Source: Chromobacterium paludis (lineage in GTDB: Bacteria > Pseudomonadota > Gammaproteobacteria > Burkholderiales > Chromobacteriaceae). Taken from it: 64,000 bases of DNA. Under the pieces are notes generated by a model, which searched no databases, was not told the DNA's origin, and saw nothing but the letters and a program-made list of their open reading frames with translations. The position numbers and the translations under genes were made by a program. How positions within the stretch are numbered: the stretch's first letter is position 1; every line of letters begins with the position of its first letter. Location of the stretch: the NCBI RefSeq assembly GCF_008275125.1, contig NZ_CP043473.1, forward strand, positions 248,001 to 312,000. The letters are read 5' to 3'. Shown here piece after piece: positions 17,643 to 29,162 of the stretch.

Positions 17643-18420
17643 TATTCGCCGCGCTTTGCACTGGCGGCTCCGGATGGTCCAGCCCTTGCAGATAACGCAG
17701 GATGACCAGCTTGAGATTGATCTTCTTCAGGCCCTGGTTTAGCACATCCGCCAGCTGTTTGCCTTCGGCCGACGGCTTGAAGCAGACAAACAGCTTTTTT
17801 TCGTCCAGCAGATGCGGGTTCATCATCAGACGGCCGCGGGTGGATTTCAGCCTGGGTTCGTTTTGCATCAGGTAATTGAACACATTGCTGTCTATGACCG
17901 CCAGGTCGATATGGCGGCGGTCCAGCTTCAGCAGGTTCTGGGTGTCGTCTGGCGCTTCGTCGACGTTCTGCCGCTTGTCGGCGATGCGCTGGTCCAGCTC
18001 CGCGGTGTTGACGTAGCCCTGCACCACGCCGATGCGGCGGCGGGAAAGTTCGCTCAGCGCTTGCCAGCGGATGCGCTCGTCCATTCGCTCGGCAAAGCCC
18101 AGCGGGCTGCTGCCTATGGGGTCGGAAAAAATAAAGGCTTTGCGACCCTCGGCCGAGTCATATTCGGGAAAGTAGCCGGCAACCTTGGGATTGAAGCGCG
18201 CCTCGGACACCGCGCGCTGCCAGGGCACGATGCGGAAAGTCACGCGGTAGCCCATGGCCTGAAAGGCTGTCCGGATCACCTCGCTGTTGAGGCCTTGCCC
18301 CGGCAGCTGGCTGCCGGTATAGGGGGGCCACTCCAGCGTGGTCAGCGTGATCTCGCGCGGCGGCGCCGCGGCCGCGGCTTGTTGCAGAGTGAACAGCAGA
18401 CACAACAGGCTTCGCTTCAC
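17623..18420 (-). CDS. Periplasmic family 3 solute-binding-like protein
   Basis: A 265-residue protein with a short signal peptide (ending 'QQAAAAAP') and a bilobed binding-protein pattern: 'LEWPPYTGSQLPGQGLNSEVIRTAF' is the usual N-terminal strand-helix of family 3 binding proteins, followed by 'VTFRIVPWQRAV' and 'FSDPIGSSPLGFAER'. The typical amino-acid-binding Arg is not obvious, as in many stand-alone members without an ABC partner; no transporter genes are adjacent. The stop codon and final codons lie inside the shared terminator hairpin. Ligand unknown. Confidence 0.8.
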   Translation of the reverse strand: MKRSLLCLLFTLQQAAAAAPPREITLTTLEWPPYTGSQLPGQGLNSEVIRTAFQAMGYRVTFRIVPWQRAVSEARFNPKVAGYFPEYDSAEGRKAFIFSDPIGSSPLGFAERMDERIRWQALSELSRRRIGVVQGYVNTAELDQRIADKRQNVDEAPDDTQNLLKLDRRHIDLAVIDSNVFNYLMQNEPRLKSTRGRLMMNPHLLDEKKLFVCFKPSAEGKQLADVLNQGLKKINLKLVILRYLQGLDHPEPPVQSAANIKKPVG

Positions 18421-18630
18421 TCATCTCTCCCGTATCAACTGTCACATTCCATCATAGGTTGGCTGCAGACGGTAGTCGCCAAGGCCGTTGCGCGTGGATT
18501 CGCCTTTTTATGCTAAAGACATTCGCATGTCGAGAAGTTTGATTCTCATTTTCCACTCACTCTGTTTCAAGCACGATGCCGGCGGCAATGAAGCGACAAT
18601 GAATCTGACTGGATAAAGTGTCGATCCGGC

Positions 18631-19539
18631 TCAGGCGGCGGGCAATCCCGCCTGTTCGCGCAAAAAGTCTATCAGCGCGCGCAGCTTGGCCGGCTGACGC
18701 CGTTGCTGCGGATAGAACAAGTACAGCGCCTCGGCCGGCGGCAAGTACGGCTCCAGTACCGAAACCAGCCTGCCGGCTTCGAGGTCCTGGCGCACCAGAT
18801 CCTCGGCCAGATAGGCCAGCCCGACGCCGCCGCGCGCGCCGTGCAGCCTGGCCTGATTATCGTTGGCGAGCAGCGGCCCGCGCAGGGCCAGTTGGCGCGG
18901 TTGCTGCTGTTCGATGAACTGCCAGCGGTACTGCGGCCCGCTGGCGCCGAAGCGGTAGCCGATGCAGGCATGCTGCAGCAAGTCATCGGGCTGTTTCGGC
19001 ACGCCGCGGCGCGCGAGGTAGGCCGGCGTCGCCACCACGACAAAGCGTATGGGGCGGCTGACCTGCGCCGCCTGCATGCCCGGCTGCAGGCGGTCGCTGA
19101 AGCGGATGCCGGCATCGAAGCGCTGGCCGACGATGTCGACCAGGCTGTCATTGACATCCAGCTCCAGCGCCAGGGCGGGGTGTCGGCGCAAGAATTCATC
19201 CAGATGGGGGTAGAGCGCGATCTGGGCGGCGGTATGGGGCAAGGTCAGCCGCAGGGTGCCGGCGGGCTGGCCCTGGCGTTCGCGCATGTCGTCCAGCGCC
19301 TGGCGGATTTCGTCCAGCGCCGGCGCCAGCCTTTCCAATAGCGCTTCGCCGGCTTCGGTCGGCGTCACCTGGCGGGTGGTGCGCGCCAGCAGCGGCAGGC
19401 CAAGCTCTGCCTCAAGCTGGCGCATGCTCTGGCTCAGCGCGGAGGCGCTGACATTCAGCTCGTCGGCGGCGCGGGTGAAGCTGCGGTGGCGGGCGATCAG
19501 GCGGAAGGCCTGCAGCGCATCATGCGATATCCGTGACAT
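18631..19539 (-). CDS. LysR-family transcriptional regulator
   Basis: A 302-residue regulator with the N-terminal helix-turn-helix 'FRLIARHRSFTRAADELNVSASALSQSM' and a C-terminal LysR substrate domain. It resembles the subgroup that controls oxidoreductases and efflux genes. It is divergent from an aldo/keto reductase gene with about 100 bases between the starts, an arrangement that suggests direct control of that gene; the spacer contains AT-rich sequence (19548-19590) suitable for an operator. Confidence 0.92.
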   Translation of the reverse strand: MSRISHDALQAFRLIARHRSFTRAADELNVSASALSQSMRQLEAELGLPLLARTTRQVTPTEAGEALLERLAPALDEIRQALDDMRERQGQPAGTLRLTLPHTAAQIALYPHLDEFLRRHPALALELDVNDSLVDIVGQRFDAGIRFSDRLQPGMQAAQVSRPIRFVVVATPAYLARRGVPKQPDDLLQHACIGYRFGASGPQYRWQFIEQQQPRQLALRGPLLANDNQARLHGARGGVGLAYLAEDLVRQDLEAGRLVSVLEPYLPPAEALYLFYPQQRRQPAKLRALIDFLREQAGLPAA

Positions 19540-19638
19540 TGTGAAGCCTAGCTAAATAATGAATGTCATTTTCGGCCATTTATCGACGGCTGGCCATCTC
19601 TTATGCTGGCGTCACTTTCCACGCAAGGAGTCAGAACG

Positions 19639-20628
<990 letters not shown>

Positions 20629-20635
20629 GCCGAGT

Positions 20636-21004
20636 TCATTGGCGCTGCAGCGGCAGCGGCGGCAGCTCATGCATGGGCACGACATCGGGTTTGTGAAACG
20701 CCTGTTGCAGGCTCCGCAACAACTGGCGGCCATCCACGGGGCCGGGGGGCGGCAGGCCCGGCTGGCTGGCGGCAGCGTCATTGTCGAAAGCATGTTGCAG
20801 CTCCCGCTGCTCTTCGGGGGTGAGCGGGGAATCTTGCAAGCGGTCCAGCTTGACCGCTGGCGCAAGCTTCAGCGCGGGCTGCGGCGCGGACATATCGATG
20901 CGCGGCCGGCTAGCCGGCAGGCTGAGGTCGAGCGAGGTCAGCGGCTGTGCCGCCAAGGGCGCGGCGCAGAGCGCTAGCAGGAGAGCCAGGCTGCGGAGGG
21001 ACAT
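20636..21004 (-). CDS. Small secreted protein of unknown function
   Basis: A 122-residue protein with a signal peptide (MSLRSLALLLALCAAPLAAQ) and a mature part rich in Pro, Leu and Gln, ending 'HELPPLPLQRQ'. I recognise no domain. The start at 21004 places the signal peptide at the N terminus; 16 extra residues in a longer reading are unlikely. It converges with the aldo/keto reductase gene (7 bases apart). The next minus-strand gene upstream, at 21387, encodes another Pro-rich secreted protein. Confidence 0.6.
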   Translation of the reverse strand: MSLRSLALLLALCAAPLAAQPLTSLDLSLPASRPRIDMSAPQPALKLAPAVKLDRLQDSPLTPEEQRELQHAFDNDAAASQPGLPPPGPVDGRQLLRSLQQAFHKPDVVPMHELPPLPLQRQ

Positions 21005-21386
21005 GGATTTCCAATCATAGTTGGCCAAGCCAAGCGTCGCCAAACCAAGCACTTTAGCGAAGCGGAGCCAAGGCGCTGCGCCGCAGCCGGTAACATCTCA
21101 ATGGAAGGGGGCGCAACGCAGCATCCGGGGCCTGGCGGTTTAAGGAGGGCGAGCCAAGCGGCCTCGTCCCGTGCAATGGGATGATTCTTGCTAAAAATCC
21201 TGGCGGAAACAATCCATGGATATATATTGGCCAATTTTTTGTTGCTAAATGGATAAATTGGCGCATGCGTTTGCGCCGCGCGCGAGCGGCGCAAGGCCTG
21301 CCGTCTGCTTGGCGCGGTCAAGCCCATCCCGCTAGAAAACCTGGGCCGCTGTGCCGCTGTGCTGGGCCGCCTGAGCGGTCATGACC
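21005..21386. other. Gene-free spacer
   Basis: No gene is supported. It contains an AT-rich island at about 21215-21262. A short plus-strand frame from 21257 reads through 'RLLGAVKPIPLENLGRC', but it has no start or ribosome site and may be chance in GC-rich DNA or a remnant. Confidence 0.35.
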
Positions 21387-21806
21387 CTATGGATGCGGCC
21401 CGCGATGAGGCGGCGTGCCGGGGCGGGGCGAGGGCAGCATGTGCATGGGTATGGCTCTTTTTTCGCCATGCCTGCCCGGTGCAAAGGCGGGAGGCCGCCA
21501 TGGCTGTGCGCCCGGATGCGCCTGGTTGAGGCGATCGCGCAGCATCCATTGCGGCGGTTGCGGGGTGGCGTGGCGGTATGCTGGCGGCGGGGCCTGCCAT
21601 GCCTTCCGGGGGGCTTTGGCCCAGCTTGGCGGCTGCGGGGCGGAAAAATCCGGCGCGTGGGGAGGCTGGTCCGGATTCAGGCGCAGCGGCGGCTTGACGC
21701 GCGACATGTCGTTGTCCGGCTGCGTTCCGAGCGCGGGCCAGGGGGTGGCGAATACGGCGGGCGAGGCGAAGAAAAGCGCCAGCGGCAGCAAAAAGGCTGG
21801 GTGCAT
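21387..21806 (-). CDS. Small secreted Pro-rich protein of unknown function
   Basis: A 139-residue protein with a signal peptide (MHPAFLLPLALFFASPAVFA) followed by a low-complexity mature part with about 25% Pro and many His, Arg and Trp ('RLNPDQPPHAPDFSAPQPPS'). No domain is recognised. The ribosome site is weak, so the existence rests on the signal peptide and open frame. It shares a general design with the protein at 20636-21004, and both may be paralogues. Confidence 0.5.
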   Translation of the reverse strand: MHPAFLLPLALFFASPAVFATPWPALGTQPDNDMSRVKPPLRLNPDQPPHAPDFSAPQPPSWAKAPRKAWQAPPPAYRHATPQPPQWMLRDRLNQAHPGAQPWRPPAFAPGRHGEKRAIPMHMLPSPRPGTPPHRGPHP

Positions 21807-22213
21807 ATCGGGTTTCTGTGAGAGTCGCGGGCGCGGAGGCCCGGTGTTGCGGACAAACTGGCTGGCGGCCTGGCAGACCCGCTAACCCAACCCTGAGTAG
21901 CGCTTGCTGGCAGGGTGGGGTTGGCGACGCTTAGGGGCGCGTGGCTGGCGCGAATGGTCGGTTGGACAATGATGCCGACATCGTGATCGGACGGTATTTT
22001 ATGTATTGCGCCAGGGTTGGGCAAGCCAGCCTGGCCTGGAGCCAGGCGCATAGCCGTTGCGGGCGCGCTACGAGCGCTGGGCAGGCAATGTCAAAAGCAT
22101 CCTTTGTGCTGAGCGTTGAACGGAGCGATCTGTTATGTTGTGAGCGTTCTGATTCCGGGGCGCGTGGTAGACGCGAACGGCGCGCTGGCGCTGGCGTCGC
22201 TCGGCCTGTATCC
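21807..22213. other. Gene-free spacer with inverted repeats
   Basis: I support no gene here. The segment has an imperfect inverted repeat (AACCCAACCCT near 21884-21894 and AGGGTGGGGTT near 21914-21924) and a small GCCTGG/CCAGGC hairpin near 22031-22049. The frame of the downstream diguanylate cyclase is open back to 21941 but without a better start. Confidence 0.4.
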
Positions 22214-23416
22214 ATGACCATACAATCCGTCCAAAGCATTCTCGACTTCAAGACCACTCTGCTCAGCACCACCGGCTATACGCTGATGCTGACCCTGGTG
22301 GTGCTGCTGTATTGGCGCGATAACCGCCGCGAACCCGCCCTGTTGACGCTGGGCTTGAGCGGCATCATCAGCGCGGCAGGCTCCATCCTCGCTTTCCTGA
22401 GCTTGCCGCTGTCCCCATGGCACAGCCTGATTCTGGTGACGCTGTTGTTGCTGATGTTTCATCCGATGGCGCTGCTGGCCACGCGCCAGCTGTTTGGCTT
22501 GCGAGACAAGGGATGGTTTTGCCTGGGCAGCGCGGCGGTGGTGATGGTGGCTTTCGTTTGGCTGGGCGGGGAGGCGAGCTATGGTCACCGCGTCATGGTG
22601 ACCTCGTTTTCGCATATGGTGTTCTGGTCCCTGATTGTTGCCCAGTTCTGGCGCTCTCGGACGCAGGCCACGCCCATTGGGCACTGGCTGGCCACGGTTT
22701 TGGCGTGCTTGATCATTCTGATTTCCGCCAGCCGTTTCCATGTGGCCTGGTGGATGGGCGACGCGGCCTTTGCCAGCCGGGGCGCGCTGTTCAATCTGTT
22801 CACTTCGCTCAGCCTGTTCTGGCTCACATTCTGCTTCAGCCTGAGCATGCTGTTCATTTGCTACGAGCGCTTGCACATGCAATTGCGGCAGCAGGCCGAT
22901 CAGGACGGCCTGACCCGTCTCCTGAACCACCGCACGTTTCAAGAAAAGGCGGATGGCATATTTCGCCGCGCGGTGAACAAGGGGGAGTCATTGTCGTTGC
23001 TGCTGATAGATCTGGATCACTTCAAAAGCATTAACGACCGCTATGGCCATCTGGTGGGCGATGGCGTGCTGAAGCAATTGGCCGATTGTTTGCGCCGGGA
23101 GGCGCGCCACGGCGATCTGCTGGGCCGCCACGGCGGCGAGGAGTTTGTGGTGCTGTTGCCGCAGGCAGGCCGCATCGAGGCCTATAACGTCGCGGACCGC
23201 CTGCGGCTGGCCATCGGCAATCTGTGTCCGCAAATCGGGGAGCTGTCGCTGACCATCAGTGCCAGCATAGGGGTAGCCAGCCTGCGTCCGTCTGAGCACG
23301 AAAGCCTGGCCAGCCTGTTCCTGGAGGCGGACCTGCTGCTGTACCAGGCCAAGCGCAACGGCCGCAATCGGGTGGAGATGGAGCGGGTTGCGGAACCGCT
23401 GGCCGAGACGCTGTGA
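22214..23416 (+). CDS. Membrane diguanylate cyclase (GGDEF)
   Basis: A 400-residue inner-membrane enzyme that makes cyclic di-GMP from GTP. About six to seven hydrophobic segments fill residues 15-215, followed by a short coiled linker ('CYERLHMQLRQQADQDGLTRLLN') and a GGDEF domain. The signature is GGEEF at about 307-311, the active variant, and an inhibitory I-site RxxD ('RHGD') lies exactly five residues before it, so product feedback inhibition is expected. The membrane part may sense an unidentified signal. The ATG at 22214 has a poor ribosome site; the frame is open further upstream, so the start is tentative. Confidence 0.88.
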   Translation: MTIQSVQSILDFKTTLLSTTGYTLMLTLVVLLYWRDNRREPALLTLGLSGIISAAGSILAFLSLPLSPWHSLILVTLLLLMFHPMALLATRQLFGLRDKGWFCLGSAAVVMVAFVWLGGEASYGHRVMVTSFSHMVFWSLIVAQFWRSRTQATPIGHWLATVLACLIILISASRFHVAWWMGDAAFASRGALFNLFTSLSLFWLTFCFSLSMLFICYERLHMQLRQQADQDGLTRLLNHRTFQEKADGIFRRAVNKGESLSLLLIDLDHFKSINDRYGHLVGDGVLKQLADCLRREARHGDLLGRHGGEEFVVLLPQAGRIEAYNVADRLRLAIGNLCPQIGELSLTISASIGVASLRPSEHESLASLFLEADLLLYQAKRNGRNRVEMERVAEPLAETL

Positions 23417-23486
23417 GCGTCGCGTGCGCGGCAAGCATAGCGTACCCACGGACGGAAGTTGGCAGGACTGCGGCGGGGCAACGGGG

Positions 23487-24005
23487 CTAATCGGGCCGCG
23501 CGTCCTCGCCGTGGGCGTCCCGCAGATAGACCGGCAGGTCGGTGACCGGCGGCGTGGCCGGGATCTGGTACAGCATGTCGGCCACAAAGCCGCGATGATA
23601 GTTTTTGTGGTTGACGATGTGCAGCAGCATGTCGTCGCGGCGCATGCGTCCCTGGCCGCCGTCCACAAAGCGGAAGTCCAAGCTCTCCTCCGCAGCCGCC
23701 GCGCTCAGGCTATCGGCGTAAGCCATAAACCACCGATCCAGCTCGCTCTGCGCCGCATCCAGCTCTTCCAGGCTGGGCGTGGCCGCGGTATTGCGGCTGG
23801 TGTAGCCATGCGGCTGTTGCATCAGATGAGCTTGCCAGATGCGGTCCACCACCAGATTGTGGTTCAGTGTGGACAGAATAGTGCCGAAGACAGTGGCCCG
23901 GGCGGCGTTGAGCTCCGTCTCCGGCAGGGCGGCTAGGGTGTCGAACAGGCGGCGATTGGCCCAGGCGCTGTATCGGGCCAGCATGCGGATGCTGCGCAAT
24001 GGCAT
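23487..24005 (-). CDS. DinB-family protein
   Basis: A 172-residue four-helix-bundle protein of the DinB/YfiT-like superfamily. The putative metal-binding His residues are in 'STLNHNLVVDRIW' and 'LLHIVNHKNYHRGFV', the expected triad positions. DinB-like proteins are often thiol-dependent metal enzymes, but most, including this one, have no assigned reaction. The ATG at 24005 is chosen because the protein begins 'MPLRSIRMLARYSAWANRRL', the usual family N terminus; 88 further residues of open frame upstream look non-coding. It is downstream of the ClpP-like gene on the same strand. Confidence 0.85.
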   Translation of the reverse strand: MPLRSIRMLARYSAWANRRLFDTLAALPETELNAARATVFGTILSTLNHNLVVDRIWQAHLMQQPHGYTSRNTAATPSLEELDAAQSELDRWFMAYADSLSAAAAEESLDFRFVDGGQGRMRRDDMLLHIVNHKNYHRGFVADMLYQIPATPPVTDLPVYLRDAHGEDARPD

Positions 24006-24100
24006 GATATTTGTCTTTTTTGGAAGATGAAAAATGATAATGGCAAATTTCATTTGAGGAAAGCGCTTTGTCTTTTCCATGCGGCAAGGCGCGTCTGCGG

Positions 24101-24727
24101 TCAGGCGCCGGGGGCTTTGGGCTTGGCGCGAGCGGCCTGGCGCGGGGCGGTGGCCGGCGCGCCTTTCTGGATATTGGCCAGGCGGCGGCGGATATTGTCG
24201 CTGTCCAGCCAGATGTCTTCGCCTTTCAGGATGCGGTCCAACTCCTCGTCGGTGAGGAAGGGACGGCAAACATGGCGCATCACCTTTTCAAACCATTTCA
24301 CGCTGGCGGCTACCTGCGCCTGTTGCTCATTGCCCTTGCCTATCAGCGCCGACGAGTAGTTGTGGAACATCAGCTGGCAGGTGTCGTGCACCACCAGCTC
24401 GTCGCCGGCCAGGAAGATCAGCGCGCCCATGGAATAGGCGCGCGCTTCCAGGATGGTGACGACGTGGGCTTCGCTGGCGGTGATGTTGTTGATGATTTGC
24501 AGGCCGGCGTCGAAATTGCCGCCGGGGGTGTTCAGGTGCAGGTAGACGATGTCGGTGCTGCTGGCGGTGCGCAGGGTGTACAGCAGATCGGTGTAGTGGA
24601 TGGCGGCGCCGATTTCTTCGGATAGATAAAAAGAAATCTGCCGCACCGTGCCTTGGGTTTCGTATTGGCGGTACAGCGGGACGGGCTTGTCGATGTCGTC
24701 TTCCAGTTCGTCGCGGGGGCGGGGCAT
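24101..24727 (-). CDS. ClpP-like serine protease
   Basis: A 208-residue protein with the ClpP/crotonase fold pattern. The oxyanion-type 'LHLNTPGGNFDAGLQI', nucleophile 'ARAYSMGALIFLAG' (Ser99), His122 in 'QLMFHNYSS' and a candidate Asp near 171 match the ClpP order. It lacks an obvious axial-loop propeptide and has an Ala/Lys/Pro tail. It is not the housekeeping clpP (which sits next to clpX and is shorter and more conserved); it resembles the stand-alone or phage-like ClpP relatives. The ATG at 24727 has a perfect AAGGAGG ribosome site 7 bases upstream. Partner ATPase and substrates unknown. Confidence 0.75.
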   Translation of the reverse strand: MPRPRDELEDDIDKPVPLYRQYETQGTVRQISFYLSEEIGAAIHYTDLLYTLRTASSTDIVYLHLNTPGGNFDAGLQIINNITASEAHVVTILEARAYSMGALIFLAGDELVVHDTCQLMFHNYSSALIGKGNEQQAQVAASVKWFEKVMRHVCRPFLTDEELDRILKGEDIWLDSDNIRRRLANIQKGAPATAPRQAARAKPKAPGA

Positions 24728-24861
24728 GAGGTTTCCTCCTTGTGCTTGTCTTTCCAATCTAGTCCCGGAGCGGGGGGCTTGCCTTGCATTGGGGCAAGTT
24801 GAGCAGTTTAGGAATCCGCTGCGTGGATGATGTTTGGATGCCGGTTCCACCCGGCGGACGG

Positions 24862-24891
24862 GTGAGGGGGCTGTGCGGCCAGCCCCCTCAC
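24862..24891. repeat. Perfect hairpin, 12-bp stem
   Basis: GTGAGGGGGCTG (24862-24873), a 6-base loop and CAGCCCCCTCAC (24880-24891). It lies in the gene-free region 24728-25484 upstream of the ClpP-like gene and has no T tract, so it is not an ordinary terminator. Its geometry matches the hairpin at 25322-25351. Confidence 0.75.
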
Positions 24892-25186
24892 GCCCCCTGG
24901 CCGCCCCTCCGCCCGCGAAACCCCGACAAAAAACGCCGGACGAGGCACCGCTGGAACTACATGCGTGCGACTCTTTGATTCACCCAGCGGTACGCGCTAG
25001 CGTCGCGCGGCGTCGAACAGCCGGCGTCTTAAAACCTCGTCCGGTGCTTTTTGCCGGCGCGCACAGAAGGGGATAGGGGCTGATCGGATTTGATCAGCAT
25101 CTTGCTGACACGTGGTGCAGATAATTTCAATGAACGAGGGAGTGGAACGTATTCGATGCGCCATCGTCCCCATCAGCGCAAGCCGG

Positions 25187-25284
25187 CTTCGAAGGCATTC
25201 CCAAGGTTTTAAGCCGCCAATTGTTTGAGCGGGGCGACGGTAGCGCCCCGCGAGTTGGGCGGCGCCTTGGGAATGCCTTCGAAG
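25187..25284. repeat. Nested inverted repeat, 20-bp perfect outer arms
   Basis: CTTCGAAGGCATTCCCAAGG (25187-25206) is exactly mirrored at 25265-25284. Inside, GCGGGGCG (25229-25236) pairs with CGCCCCGC (25244-25251) around a 7-base loop, and GCCGCC/GGGCGGC segments add partial pairing. The whole could fold as a 98-base structure on either strand or form a cruciform. Confidence 0.75.
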
Positions 25285-25321
25285 ACGGGGTTTCGCCGCG
25301 CTGTTGGGGTCGCCTAGGGGT

Positions 25322-25351
25322 GTCGGGGAGCTGGCGAGACAGCTCCCCGAC
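25322..25351. repeat. Perfect hairpin, 12-bp stem
   Basis: GTCGGGGAGCTG (25322-25333), a 6-base loop and CAGCTCCCCGAC (25340-25351). Same stem and loop lengths as 24862-24891. Besides these elements, the stretch 24728-25484 contains an inverted GCCGGACGAGG / CCTCGTCCGG pair (near 24931 and 25033) and no gene that I can support. Confidence 0.75.
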
Positions 25352-25484
25352 CTGCCTGGCGGGCAGCCCCGCCATCTAAATCACTATCCGCGAAGCGGAC
25401 TCATCAAAAAAGAACATAGATGTGAAAACGGCCAACTGGATGAGTTGACCGTTCATTCTAGGAACCGATGGAAATCAAGCCAGC

Positions 25485-28877
<3,393 letters not shown>

Positions 28878-29162
28878 CTTGATCGGGCTTCTGTGCAGGG
28901 GTTGTGCTTGTCGCGATTATACCAGCGGCTGGGCATTTGCCTGTCATTGGACGCTAGCCGGCCGCGGCATTCCCGGCTATTGTATGCGTTTGGCTCAAAT
29001 GCGACTTATTTCAGCATGAAGTAATACAACGTTGAGAGCCTTGTCAGATATTAAGAAAAATAATGCGTATCCCCTGGGTTAATGTCGAATGAAATGAAAT
29101 CGACATAGTGTCGGGTGTAGCCAAGATCCGGTCTACCGGACGTTTGCAAGAAGGATGGAAGC

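Noticed and set aside
21257-21533. Open frame without a start reading RLLGAVKPIPLENLGRC
   Set aside because: No start codon, ribosome site or recognisable family; kept only as a note in the spacer entry.
24010-24060. AT-rich ATGATAAT...ATTTCATTT resembling a Fur box upstream of the DinB-family gene
   Set aside because: Only one NATWAT hexamer fits and the spacing of the halves is wrong; no iron genes are near.
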